IMG/VR virus record: IMGVR_UViG_3300028146_000024
Location: 1 to 37,161 of that record
Source of the DNA: a virus
Strand: one strand, 5' to 3'
DNA length: 37,161 nucleotides
The notes under the pieces are model-generated. The model had not been told where the DNA came from. It searched no databases and saw only the letters and a program-made list of their open reading frames with translations. This document shows positions 1 through 8,703 of this stretch, piece by piece. How positions within the stretch are numbered: position 1 is the stretch's first letter; every line of letters starts with the position of its first letter. Made by a program: the position numbers and the translations under genes.

Positions 1-629
1 GGATCAGGCGTTAATGTAACGGTTGCATCAGCCGCACTAATACTAGTAATACCTGTCGCATCGCCTGTTTGAACAAAAGTAACGGCATCGGTTCCCACTG
101 TCACAACGACAGCAGTTTCCGTCCAAGTCTGACCAGCTTGCACGGTTCCATTAATAATAAGAGTAGTTGCACCAAAAAACTGACTAGCTGTATCCATGTC
201 GAGAGAACGCGTAAGTACCCAATTCACAGCACCTGAACCAACTGTCGTCACGGTATAAATACCATTCTGGAAAGTTGATGCTTGGTTTTTAATTAAAATT
301 CGATCACCGACCGAGGCACTATATCCATCCACACTGAAGGCCGCCATGGCACCCGCATTTGTTAAGGTTGCACCAACTCCTGATGAACCATTTGAATATG
401 TCGCTGTTAAAGCACCAGTCGTAGCAGCCGCGCAAGGATCTTTAAAAGTACGGCCTTGCGCTACATCGTCTACATACTGTTTATTAGCGGCATCACCATT
501 TCCACTTGGCGTAGGTACGTTTGTCAACGTATTGCTATTCATATTAATGCCACCGGCCATCGTCCCACCCGCTTTTGCTAGATAAGGTGCGGCTTCTGGC
601 CCATTTACTGCATTTGCTATACCAGTCAT
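1..629 (-). CDS. Tail fibre protein, N-terminal part (cut by left edge)
   Basis: About 209 residues are visible, starting at ATG 629-627 with AAGGA upstream. The first 60 residues hold the common fibre phrase GGTMAGGINMNSNTLTNVPTP followed by SGNGDAANKQYVD, which in many phages links a trunk to receptor-binding modules. Next comes the roughly 120-residue module (VGATL..GDRILIKNQASTFQNGIY..LTRS..) also present in the proteins at 647-1546 and 1749-3017. The open frame runs off the window after ..TLTPDP. The glycine-rich segment at 36695-37161 is probably the other end of this gene. Role inferred: host-surface adhesin at the tail. Confidence 0.8.
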   Translation of the reverse strand, partial: MTGIANAVNGPEAAPYLAKAGGTMAGGINMNSNTLTNVPTPSGNGDAANKQYVDDVAQGRTFKDPCAAATTGALTATYSNGSSGVGATLTNAGAMAAFSVDGYSASVGDRILIKNQASTFQNGIYTVTTVGSGAVNWVLTRSLDMDTASQFFGATTLIINGTVQAGQTWTETAVVVTVGTDAVTFVQTGDATGITSISAADATVTLTPD

Positions 630-646
630 GATTTAATTCCTTTTAA

Positions 647-1546
647 TTAAGCCAATACTAAGCCAGCCGATTGCGGAGCACCTTCCACTTGCCAGATTGT
701 GTTTGCAGTGATACAGCAAAGTTTTATCGAATCACCTGCATTAGCGGCTGTGACGGTTCCAGCAGCCCCTAGCGTATTAGAAACAGAACCTACATTGATT
801 TGCTGACCAGCACCCTGAGTGATAGACCATATCCCTAACTTACCAATAATAGAAAAGACGTCTCCTACGGCAGACGTTGCAGGAAGAGAAAATGCAACAC
901 CACCACCACGATTTGCGATGTAACGTGTATTAACAGAGATAACTTGCGTAGCGCCTGTGGCTTCAACCGTAGCCATGCCACCGCCCGATGAAGATATTGT
1001 GTTATTGGATTTAGTAATACCTGATCCTGCCACTACGTTTGATTCAAAGGTAATAGGATCAGTACCAATAGTCGTAACAACGGCTGTTTGAATCCATTGC
1101 GTCTTCCCATTGACAGAACCAGCACCAATCGTAAAGAAATCACCCTGATCAATATCAGAAGGTTCGTCATAATCGCCTGATCGTGTTAGAACCCATGCGG
1201 TTACACCATCACCAACTGTGGTAACAACATAAATACCATTTTGAAATGTACTCGCTTGATCTTTTACCAAGATGCGATCACCAGCCACTACCGAAACCGA
1301 ATCAATAGAAAGTGCAGCGAGAGCACCCGCATTTATAAGCGTTGCCCCTACACCAGCAGTTCCATTGTTATAAGTTGCTGTTAAAGCGGTAGTAGTAGCT
1401 AATCGAACGGTAGGATTAGAAGAAATTTGCTCGGATATCTGCGCTAATGTAACTTTGTACGTTACACCGCCTTGCACTGTCGGATAGATGTCCGTCAGTT
1501 GTGGCGATCCTAGCGCGGGTAATGCACTAATTTTTACACCAGCCAT
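647..1546 (-). CDS. Tail fibre-like protein with shared adhesin module
   Basis: 299 residues; start supported by CAAGGAG 6 bases before ATG. A short N-terminal segment (MAGVKISALPALGSPQLTD..), typical of phage proteins that anchor to a tail or to another fibre, precedes the module shared with its two neighbours (VRLATTTALTATYNNG..GDRILVKDQASTFQNGIYVV). A beta-rich C-terminal half follows (residues about 185-299), ending in a compact region resembling a trimer tip. It is transcribed with the upstream fibre genes. Receptor-binding role is inferred from composition and neighbours, and the receptor is unknown. Confidence 0.7.
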   Translation of the reverse strand: MAGVKISALPALGSPQLTDIYPTVQGGVTYKVTLAQISEQISSNPTVRLATTTALTATYNNGTAGVGATLINAGALAALSIDSVSVVAGDRILVKDQASTFQNGIYVVTTVGDGVTAWVLTRSGDYDEPSDIDQGDFFTIGAGSVNGKTQWIQTAVVTTIGTDPITFESNVVAGSGITKSNNTISSSGGGMATVEATGATQVISVNTRYIANRGGGVAFSLPATSAVGDVFSIIGKLGIWSITQGAGQQINVGSVSNTLGAAGTVTAANAGDSIKLCCITANTIWQVEGAPQSAGLVLA

Positions 1547-1560
1547 GAAACTCTCCTTGT

Positions 1561-1704
1561 TTAGACTGTCTCCACCAACAGGGTCTTGCTATCTTCTGTC
1601 AATATGTCGTTCCCAGCTTCTGTGAGTAATACATTATTGCCTGAAGCTGCTTCGCCTATTGCATATAGAAGGATGATGATTAGACCACTGCCATAACAAT
1701 TCAT
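1561..1704 (-). CDS. Small hydrophobic peptide with ILTED tail motif
   Basis: 47 residues, start ATG at 1704 with AAGGGA upstream. The N-terminal 20 residues are hydrophobic (LIIILLYAIG) and could be membrane- or lipid-anchored. The C-terminal part reads LLTEAGNDILTEDSKTLLVE, matching a segment of the gp10-like protein (LLTENNQDILTEDSQTILLE, coded near 8940-9020). It lies directly after a terminator in a stretch that would otherwise be empty. Function unknown; the shared motif suggests contact with the same virion partner. Confidence 0.5.
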   Translation of the reverse strand: MNCYGSGLIIILLYAIGEAASGNNVLLTEAGNDILTEDSKTLLVETV

Positions 1705-1715
1705 ATTAAATCCCT

Positions 1716-1742
1716 TTAAAAAAGGGAGGTGTTACCCTCCCT
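1716..1742 (-). terminator. Rho-independent terminator after fibre gene
   Basis: On the minus strand GGGAGG-gtaaca-CCTCCC is followed by TTTTTT. It lies just past the stop of the gene at 1749-3017 and would reduce expression of the last fibre genes. Confidence 0.8.
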
Positions 1743-1748
1743 GTCTCG

Positions 1749-3017
1749 TTACGCGATAGTTTGAGAAAATCTCAACATTACACCGTAGAAATCATAAGCC
1801 GATGTAGCTGAGTTATTAGCTGTGATTTCCATGACATATTTGCTGTCCGCGGTGACATCAAATGCAGGTGTGGTAACTGCAATGTTAGAAACGTAGGGAT
1901 TTGCTTGTGTAGCTGTAGCAAGAGAACCGGTTAATGCAATTGAAGTTACAGAAACTGCAACGTTATCAGCATAAGCAATTCGATCTAATGTTACAGAGTG
2001 AGCATCCATTGCTAAGGTTCCGATAGAATAGATGTAATCAAAGCTATCCAATCTAAAGCCTTTTGATGCTGCTACTACGATTTGAGGTGTGATATCCACT
2101 GCAATAACAGAGGTTTCATCCGTTGCAGTATGACGTTTAACGTAATTACCTTGAGCAATACGAGTTGTTGTCCAGGTACCGGTTCCGAAGGTTAGAACAT
2201 CATTGATTCCTAAGAATTGTTGCTTAGCAATGATATTGGCTGCACCTGTACTTAACAACACATTTGCAGTCGCAGCGCCTGGATCTGGTAAAGAAATAAC
2301 ACTTGATTGACCCATTACGCTATTACGTAATGTCGTATTGAACGCGCCACCCGCATTTAACGCTTCAAAAATGAAAGTGCCATTAGCTGCTGTTGCTGGA
2401 AAAGAAATGAAGCTACCAGCATCACCAGAAGAACCCGAGGTAATGGGGCCACTTGTTGAAGACAATGCACCAGCAACCGCTAATGCTTGTCCAAAGGTCG
2501 ATGCAGTGCTTGCAGGCTTAATATTACCTGAAACATCAGAAAACACCGGTATCGCATTAGCAACAGATGGGCCACCGGAGAAGCTCACACCACCCGCTGA
2601 TGGATCAGCATTAAACACAATCGCATCAACACCAATGAAATTAGGAAGTGGTTCGACTAAGGTATAGAAATTACCTGCATTGACAGAGCCAGCGCCTACC
2701 GCAACATATAAGCCAGGTTTAAACTGACCAATACTTTGTAAATCAAAAGATCGTTCTAATACAACGGTAGAGCCAATGTCTTTAACAATATAAATACCTT
2801 GTTCATAGGTGTTTGTTTGGGTTTGCAATAATACGCGATCACCTTCTACACATAGAACACTGTCAATTGTTAACGAAGATGCAGCAATCGTTAAAGTAGC
2901 ACCTACACCATTATTTGAAGGGCCATTGTTATATGTACCGGAAATATTAGAAGTAGAGGCTAAACGTACCGGAGTTAACCAAGGAGATAATACGGTTTGT
3001 CCTAAGCTTGTCGTCAT
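1749..3017 (-). CDS. Tail fibre protein
   Basis: 422 residues; AAAGGA precedes ATG. Residues about 15-140 are a diverged copy of the module seen in the two fibre genes downstream (VGATLTIAASSLTIDSV..GDRVLLQTQTNTYEQGIYIV). A linker (SGGPSVANAIPVFSDVSGNIKPAST) and a fibre shaft (about 170-260) follow. The C-terminal jelly-roll-like domain (about 270-422) lacks cysteine and is rich in Thr, Ala and Val. Likely a trimeric receptor-binding fibre; expression ends at the terminator just downstream. Confidence 0.7.
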   Translation of the reverse strand: MTTSLGQTVLSPWLTPVRLASTSNISGTYNNGPSNNGVGATLTIAASSLTIDSVLCVEGDRVLLQTQTNTYEQGIYIVKDIGSTVVLERSFDLQSIGQFKPGLYVAVGAGSVNAGNFYTLVEPLPNFIGVDAIVFNADPSAGGVSFSGGPSVANAIPVFSDVSGNIKPASTASTFGQALAVAGALSSTSGPITSGSSGDAGSFISFPATAANGTFIFEALNAGGAFNTTLRNSVMGQSSVISLPDPGAATANVLLSTGAANIIAKQQFLGINDVLTFGTGTWTTTRIAQGNYVKRHTATDETSVIAVDITPQIVVAASKGFRLDSFDYIYSIGTLAMDAHSVTLDRIAYADNVAVSVTSIALTGSLATATQANPYVSNIAVTTPAFDVTADSKYVMEITANNSATSAYDFYGVMLRFSQTIA

Positions 3018-3066
3018 GTTGAAAATTCCTTTTTCAATTAAAGTAATATTACCATTTTGAAGTTAG

Positions 3067-3369
3067 CTAACTTCCCCAAACAAGATCAGACGCTCCCGTA
3101 CCGGCAGTATTTATCTTTATTGAAAAGATAGGATGCCAAACGCCAGCAGCTAACCCTATAAGAGTCTGTGAGGTGCCATCCCATTTAACATAGGAAACGT
3201 CACCTGTCGTTCCAACATATAACCATCGAGCAAATTCAATAGTTCCATTGGCACCGTAATAAGTATCAAGCGTTATATCGCCTGTTCTCGCAACACCAGC
3301 CATCACTCTTGTTGGGCCAGTATAGGCATTTGGGTCTAATGCTTTGACATCAAGTAATTGAACTGCCAT
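3067..3369 (-). CDS. Small fibre-associated protein
   Basis: 100 residues, strong SD (CAAGGAG). Begins MAVQLLDVKALDPNAYTG, then a beta-rich body with tryptophans near the end (GVWHPIFSIKINTAGTGASDLVWGS). No catalytic motif. Between two fibre genes and co-transcribed, so probably a tail-tip component or fibre adaptor. I do not recognise the family with certainty. Confidence 0.55.
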   Translation of the reverse strand: MAVQLLDVKALDPNAYTGPTRVMAGVARTGDITLDTYYGANGTIEFARWLYVGTTGDVSYVKWDGTSQTLIGLAAGVWHPIFSIKINTAGTGASDLVWGS

Positions 3370-3388
3370 TTTACGCTCCTTGCAATTT

Positions 3389-5011
3389 TTATAGTTTGAT
3401 AAATACGTTCATAAAGCTTGTTGGCTGCATAATCGGGTGAGGTTCGCCGCCACCCTCATCGCCTGTTGTAGGTTGCGCAGAGGTCGTTGATCCCCCTGTG
3501 TTTAAAGCTATGCCACCACTTGTATTATCCACAACAAAAGAAGGAGTACCACCATCGGGCGTACCTGTTGGAAAATGATGATGAGTAGGCATTTGACCGG
3601 ATGTTAATGTATGGTTTTCACTACCTAAAAACTCGCCCAATACTCTATTAGTGAGTCCTGCTCCAGCACCTGCACCTGCTAATGCACGACCTAAAGAACG
3701 CGGAAGAATAAGTCTTCGATTATTATTAAAGTCCTCAACCGCAGATGTTCCTCTTCCGACAGGCGCGCCTGCACTATCTTGTAGGGGTGCAAATGTATTA
3801 GAAACACCATCCCAAATGGTTTTGAATAATCCAAATGTATCAATATTAGCTCTTGTAGTTGACAATGATGCAACACTGCCGATAGAGCCATCATTCATTG
3901 CTACCCATCCCTTATTAGCTGATGAAAGCATACTGGTTTTGATATCACCTGTTCGTGGGGTTTGAATAATTGAATCAATCTGATCGTAATCATCAAATGT
4001 CAGTGTTGGATTAATTGTGCCTAAAAATAAACATGGCTTTGTGAACCAAACATCACATGGCGTTCCAAGAGGCATTTCAAGCTGCAAATACAGCGCATCA
4101 TCACCGCAAGTACCAAGCGTTTTTCCTGCGGTATTTGGCACATTAATTGATAGATTAAATTGTGTCCAAGTTGAAGTAAGAGGCAACGTACCAACAGAAG
4201 TACGAACTTCAGCACTAGGAGAACCACCAGAACCAAAATACTGCCTTAAATAAAGCGTGAGCGTTACAGCCGATACAGCAACACGCGCCCACATTGTAAA
4301 TGTCATTGCCTGATTATCGAGGTTATTAACCTTCTGACAGATAGGAAACTGAAAAGATTTATAGGTTTCACCAGTAGGCGAATTGGTACATTGATAACGT
4401 ACATAATCAATAGGCGTTACATCACCTATTAATGGATCAGAACCCAATGGAAACGTAGGAAAAGTAATCTGATCAGTGGCGGCAGTATTGTTTTTTACAA
4501 AGCGAGTATCAGGGCCAACTACACCATTTGTTCCAACAACCGGGTTAATTAAATCCGGCGTAAATCCATGATGATTTGCAGGTGCAATTACTAAATTAGT
4601 GGTATTAGTTGGATTTCCTGTGTCATCAATATGCTCGATGAAAACATTATTTCCAATATAATTTTTAAGTGGAACATACGTTGTAACATTGCCACCACCA
4701 CCAGAACCAGGAGGGGCATAATTATCTAATGTCCACAACAGATTATCATCGCTATCATAAGCTTCTAGATAATAAGTCTCGTTAAGATTGGTACTATCAA
4801 CCTGCCAATAAAACGGGCCTTGCGTACCATTAGCATCAAAAAGAATGGGATTTGTATAAGGAATTGTGCCGCCAGCGTCTTGATATACTGGTTTTTGCTG
4901 AATCTTATTTAGACTTCGATAGGTATAGAGTTTAGCACCACCGGCTGCCTCTCCTTGGTTGTTCATGATGACCCATTTAGGAATGGGCGCTAATAAATAC
5001 GATAATGCCAT
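3389..5011 (-). CDS. Tail fibre with collar-type C-terminal domain
   Basis: 540 residues from ATG 5011, placed 11 bases after AAGGA; a GTG two codons upstream is the alternative. The N-terminal 100 residues (WVIMNNQGEAAGGAKLYTYRSL.. FDANGTQGPFYW) resemble a domain that often starts podovirus fibres. A carbohydrate-binding-like beta domain occupies about 170-330. The C-terminus has the phage collar features GRALAGAGAG, SGQMPTHHH and GEPHPIMQPTSFMNVFI, as in fibres that bind metal through histidines at the tip. Inferred main receptor-binding fibre. Confidence 0.8.
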   Translation of the reverse strand: MALSYLLAPIPKWVIMNNQGEAAGGAKLYTYRSLNKIQQKPVYQDAGGTIPYTNPILFDANGTQGPFYWQVDSTNLNETYYLEAYDSDDNLLWTLDNYAPPGSGGGGNVTTYVPLKNYIGNNVFIEHIDDTGNPTNTTNLVIAPANHHGFTPDLINPVVGTNGVVGPDTRFVKNNTAATDQITFPTFPLGSDPLIGDVTPIDYVRYQCTNSPTGETYKSFQFPICQKVNNLDNQAMTFTMWARVAVSAVTLTLYLRQYFGSGGSPSAEVRTSVGTLPLTSTWTQFNLSINVPNTAGKTLGTCGDDALYLQLEMPLGTPCDVWFTKPCLFLGTINPTLTFDDYDQIDSIIQTPRTGDIKTSMLSSANKGWVAMNDGSIGSVASLSTTRANIDTFGLFKTIWDGVSNTFAPLQDSAGAPVGRGTSAVEDFNNNRRLILPRSLGRALAGAGAGAGLTNRVLGEFLGSENHTLTSGQMPTHHHFPTGTPDGGTPSFVVDNTSGGIALNTGGSTTSAQPTTGDEGGGEPHPIMQPTSFMNVFIKL

Positions 5012-5058
5012 TATCACAGTCCTTGTGAAAATACAAAACTATTCTACATTATTCCTTT

Positions 5059-6675
5059 TTAAAAGAAATGCGATAAAGCATTTCCTGTCAATCCGGCAAT
5101 TGTGCCAAGACCTGCTATTTTTCCGCCAGTTAAAGCCATGTCTTTATTTCGTAATTTTATATTAAGAGAATTGATTGCCTGATCAATTTCAGGACTAAAA
5201 TAATTTCCATACCCTTTGCTTCTGGCATTTTGTAATTGTTTAAGTAAGCTTTTGGCATCCGATTGGTTTCCACCAATGGCATTAAATAATATTCTATCTT
5301 TAGAAGATTTTGGTAAATCCTGCATTATCTTGTTTATTGGGCCTATTTTTTCTATCCCATTTTTATCTACAATATTTGTCGGAGTGTTAAATACACTATG
5401 AATATTCTTAATATTAGTCTTTCCACCCCTAACAATCTCTCGTAATTTTTTATCAGATAGATAAGGTGCTACATTTTCACGATATAAATCAATTCCACGT
5501 TGATATTTATCATAGATCGGCATATTAGAATTTTGATCTCGTTTCTTTAAAAAACTAGATATGTCATCTTTTAATTGATCTCTAGCAGACTTTATTAATC
5601 CCAATTGATTTGATTCATCAGGTGTTTTATAAGGTTTTTTTTCTAAATCACCTATCATGGTTCCCAATTCAGATTGTAATATATGTGCATTATTAAAAGT
5701 TGGATTAGATTTAAATGAATTATATAAATTTCCTACATTAAGATCTTTTATCTTATTGATAGTGCTTTTTGATTTATCTATAGACGTAGAAATAAGTGGA
5801 TCAACTTTTTTATATATTTTTTCATTGCCAGCCTGATCAAGTGCATGATTAAGAAAAATACCTGCTTCTTGATTTCTCATGTTATATGCATTCCTAATCT
5901 CACCAGATAATAAGTTGGAATTATTATCTATACTATTTGTTCCATGACTTAATTCGTTTTCTATTTGTTTAGCATGATGAAATGGATTGAATTTTGAAAT
6001 TACATTTTTCAAGAACTCACTGTTTTCCAAAGAATTTTTTATGCCCGATACGCCTTTATTTATTCCTTCTCCAAGAGCACCAGCACCTAAACCTAATCCC
6101 ATACCAATTAAAGGATGATCTGGAGAATAAGCGCCACCAAGTAGAGAATTACCAACTAACCTTGATGCAATAGGTGATTTTCCCATTATATTAGTGGCAT
6201 GTCCTAATGCTGACGCTATTATCGGTATTTTCATTGCTGAATGAGCAGTTGATGCTAATTCAGGAATCTTACCAAGCGATTTAAATAATGCACCTGGCCC
6301 TATAAAAAATGATGCTAAATTTCCTGCTTGAGCATTGATATCATTTGGAGCGAAATTAAACATAGGTACTTTAGGAATATTCCCACCTAATGCATTGATA
6401 CCGCTTATGCCCAAATTAGCCAATCCCGGTATAATATTACCTATTCCTTGCTCAAAACCAGCGGCCATACTATTAGCTGGATTCACTATGTTTTGTTCTA
6501 TAGGATTATTAATATTACTTTCTGCAAATTGACCAGCACGTTCTAATAGATTAGGTTGATGCTGTTGATCATTAACTGGAGGATATTTTTTTTGTACAAC
6601 AGATTTAATATCATCCATAGACATATCTTCAGGAAATTCAGCAGTGTGCCCGTCTGGTAGTTGGATTAAGGGCAT
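5059..6675 (-). CDS. Internal virion ejection protein, P22 gp16-like position
   Basis: 538 residues. It opens with LPDGHTAEFPEDMSMDDIK, a short motif seen at the start of many phage DNA-transfer proteins. Glycine- and alanine-rich, potentially membrane-active stretches follow (about 100-200, and the last 25 residues, GGKIAGLGTIAGLTGNAL), with a long helical, charged centre. The start overlaps the previous stop as TAATG. In P22 the third ejection protein occupies this slot after gp7 and gp20, and acts in moving DNA across the envelope. Assignment rests on order and composition. Confidence 0.65.
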   Translation of the reverse strand: MPLIQLPDGHTAEFPEDMSMDDIKSVVQKKYPPVNDQQHQPNLLERAGQFAESNINNPIEQNIVNPANSMAAGFEQGIGNIIPGLANLGISGINALGGNIPKVPMFNFAPNDINAQAGNLASFFIGPGALFKSLGKIPELASTAHSAMKIPIIASALGHATNIMGKSPIASRLVGNSLLGGAYSPDHPLIGMGLGLGAGALGEGINKGVSGIKNSLENSEFLKNVISKFNPFHHAKQIENELSHGTNSIDNNSNLLSGEIRNAYNMRNQEAGIFLNHALDQAGNEKIYKKVDPLISTSIDKSKSTINKIKDLNVGNLYNSFKSNPTFNNAHILQSELGTMIGDLEKKPYKTPDESNQLGLIKSARDQLKDDISSFLKKRDQNSNMPIYDKYQRGIDLYRENVAPYLSDKKLREIVRGGKTNIKNIHSVFNTPTNIVDKNGIEKIGPINKIMQDLPKSSKDRILFNAIGGNQSDAKSLLKQLQNARSKGYGNYFSPEIDQAINSLNIKLRNKDMALTGGKIAGLGTIAGLTGNALSHFF

Positions 6676-7787
6676 TATTTAATCTCCTCAAACTCACCAG
6701 TCGCTTGGTTATAGCGCAATGTTGCCTTTGAAGATGAATTTGACGAAGAATTATTTCTTAATGCTGATCTTATTTCACCTGTAGATTTACCTACAGTCTT
6801 ACCTACCGTTTCTTTGAATAATTTTGTCATTTTACTGTAATTTTCCATAGCGCTTTTAGGATTCTGATCCCATGTAATAGGATTAATCACTTTCTGATAA
6901 AGGGATTTCTGAATATCAGAAGCATTAACACCTAATGCGCGCATCATCTCACCGGCCGCATATGGCACGAATGTTCTAGTAAAATACATGTAATTCTGAT
7001 AATCAGGCGTATCAGCACCCAAAGAATTAGAAACTGCATCTATCCCACCTTGAGCTTTACCTAATGCACCAGCATATTTAGAAACGCTAGGCATTAACTC
7101 ATTACCTTTGTCTAATATGGCATCTGTAGTCGCAGCAAATCTTTGTTGATTCAATCCTTGTGCAGTCGTACCTTGTTTAACAATCTGATCTACATAAGCT
7201 TGTCCTATGCCAGAAATAGGGGGTAATTGTGTGCCATCTGGTAATTGATTATCGCCAACAATATAAGCACTGGCGGCTTGATTTGTTTGCTGAGGATTCC
7301 AATCAGGATGTTCTCGAGATAATTGTTGCTGTAATCCCATTATTTGTTTTTGGCCTACGCCCATGCCCGTTCCACCCATGTTTCGATAATTTGCCATGGC
7401 ATTTTGAGAATTGATATTAGCTTGGGTTTTTTGTGGGTAATATTGATTAGCCAATTGCAATTGCTGCGCTTCCAATGGCGTCATTGTCATCATTTTATTA
7501 GTTAATGCATTATTGTAGTTAATATCAGATTGAGTTTTCGGCCCATAATATTGATTTTGCAATTGAGCAAATGCATTTGCTAGTTTCAATTTATCTGGCA
7601 TAAATTGATTTTCAATACCTTGTCCTTGTGTTAATGCATTACGATAATCAATTTGAGATTGCATATTAGGTGCATAATATTGATTTTCTAAAGCACTTTT
7701 ATTTAATGCATTCATCCCTTGCATGCCAGTGACTATGCCGCCTCCTGGCCCAACATCAGCAACTACTTGTGGTAATGGAAGTGCCAT
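6675..7787 (-). CDS. Internal virion ejection protein, P22 gp20-like position
   Basis: 370 residues, AAGGGTG before ATG. The first third has three near-repeats of a Gln/Asn/Tyr-rich phrase (ENQYYAPNMQSQIDYRNALTQG; LQNQYYGPKTQSDINYNNALT; LANQYYPQKTQANINSQNAMA), as in helical ejection proteins. The middle is helical and the end is basic and Ser-rich. It lies between the glycine/glutamine-rich gene upstream and the gp16-like gene downstream. Likely part of the DNA ejection channel; sequence identity to P22 gp20 is not evident by eye. Confidence 0.6.
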   Translation of the reverse strand: MALPLPQVVADVGPGGGIVTGMQGMNALNKSALENQYYAPNMQSQIDYRNALTQGQGIENQFMPDKLKLANAFAQLQNQYYGPKTQSDINYNNALTNKMMTMTPLEAQQLQLANQYYPQKTQANINSQNAMANYRNMGGTGMGVGQKQIMGLQQQLSREHPDWNPQQTNQAASAYIVGDNQLPDGTQLPPISGIGQAYVDQIVKQGTTAQGLNQQRFAATTDAILDKGNELMPSVSKYAGALGKAQGGIDAVSNSLGADTPDYQNYMYFTRTFVPYAAGEMMRALGVNASDIQKSLYQKVINPITWDQNPKSAMENYSKMTKLFKETVGKTVGKSTGEIRSALRNNSSSNSSSKATLRYNQATGEFEEIK

Positions 7788-7796
7788 AGTTCACCC

Positions 7797-8417
7797 TTAT
7801 AAAAACATTGATGCTAATTGTAAGCCGCCACCAATCATATTAGATAAGTCTTGGTTTTGACCTGCTCTTTGACCATAAGCCGCTTGACCCATTTGCTGAC
7901 CCATTTGGCCGTACATATTGGTAAGCGCATTAGCTGCATTTTGTCCCATGCCCATAAGTCCGGCTTGACCCGCGCCATATTGAGAATTAATACCTAATAC
8001 ATTTTGTAGCCATTGATTCATGTCTCCTGATGCAATATTCCCTGCATTTTGCTGCATTTGTTCCATCATAGGAGTCGAACCCATCATGCCACTTGCACTC
8101 GCTGCATTTTGTCCAGCACGCATCGATTGGTTTTGAAGGTATTTTGCATAAGGTGATTGCTGATATTGCCCCATTATATTATTAATGAAGCCTGAAGGAT
8201 CTTTCATGCCACCCAACCAGTTTTGGTAATCTCCAATGGCACCTTGACCGGCCTGTAAGAATGGATTTTGAACGCCTTGCGCTTGATTAGCCCATTGCTG
8301 ATACTGCTTCATGGCATCTTCATAAGGTGCGCCAGAATTGCCAAATAGACCGCCTAGAAGCCCTCCTAAGCCACCCATTGCACCAGCCATCTGTTGCGGA
8401 TTAAAGCCGCTCATCAT
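7797..8417 (-). CDS. Internal virion ejection protein, P22 gp7-like position
   Basis: 206 residues from ATG 8417, 8 bases after AAGGA; a GTG two codons upstream is the alternative. Strongly biased to Gly, Gln, Met and Ala, with a glycine zipper near residues 12-30 (MAGAMGGLGGLLGGLFG) that could insert in a membrane, then many GQ, QNA and MGQ repeats. First of three consecutive genes matching the gp7-gp20-gp16 order. Inferred to be ejected with DNA into the cell envelope. Confidence 0.6.
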   Translation of the reverse strand: MMSGFNPQQMAGAMGGLGGLLGGLFGNSGAPYEDAMKQYQQWANQAQGVQNPFLQAGQGAIGDYQNWLGGMKDPSGFINNIMGQYQQSPYAKYLQNQSMRAGQNAASASGMMGSTPMMEQMQQNAGNIASGDMNQWLQNVLGINSQYGAGQAGLMGMGQNAANALTNMYGQMGQQMGQAAYGQRAGQNQDLSNMIGGGLQLASMFL

Positions 8418-8434
8418 AGTCACATTCCTTGTGT

Positions 8435-8701
8435 TTAGACTAGATTAACCCAAACTCCATTTTCTCTTCCCTGGAACTTGTTTAAAGTCGTATTATAAAT
8501 TAATTGCCCATTGATTACATTCTGCAACTGATCTCTTTGATCCGTTGTTAATCTCGGCACAAATATTCCATTTTGAGATAAATATCCTGTAAGCGTCTCA
8601 ACAAAGGTTGCTAAGAAATCACCCCAAATATTACTAAGGCTACTTGTTCCTGGTTTTATTACAGGATCGTATGTCGGAAAATTATCAAAATCTCGTGCCA
8701 T
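8435..8701 (-). CDS. Small virion protein next to the tail plug gene
   Basis: 88 residues; GGAG before ATG. Text such as YLSQNGIFVPRLTTDQRDQL and NGQLIYNTTLNKFQGRENGVWVNL resembles the short fibre-trimer tip often annotated as phage tail protein. It directly follows the gp10-like gene (2 bases apart) in the place P22 uses for the gp26 tail needle, but it is much shorter than gp26 (233 residues) and has no long heptad repeat. May be a needle tip or an adaptor. Confidence 0.5.
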   Translation of the reverse strand: MARDFDNFPTYDPVIKPGTSSLSNIWGDFLATFVETLTGYLSQNGIFVPRLTTDQRDQLQNVINGQLIYNTTLNKFQGRENGVWVNLV

Positions 8702-8703
8702 AT

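Noticed and set aside
346-585. Plus-strand open frames opposite the fibre genes (also 2338-2667, 2809-3060, 3651-3965)
   Set aside because: They are mirror frames of real minus-strand genes with low-complexity Pro/Ala-rich translation and no ribosome site.
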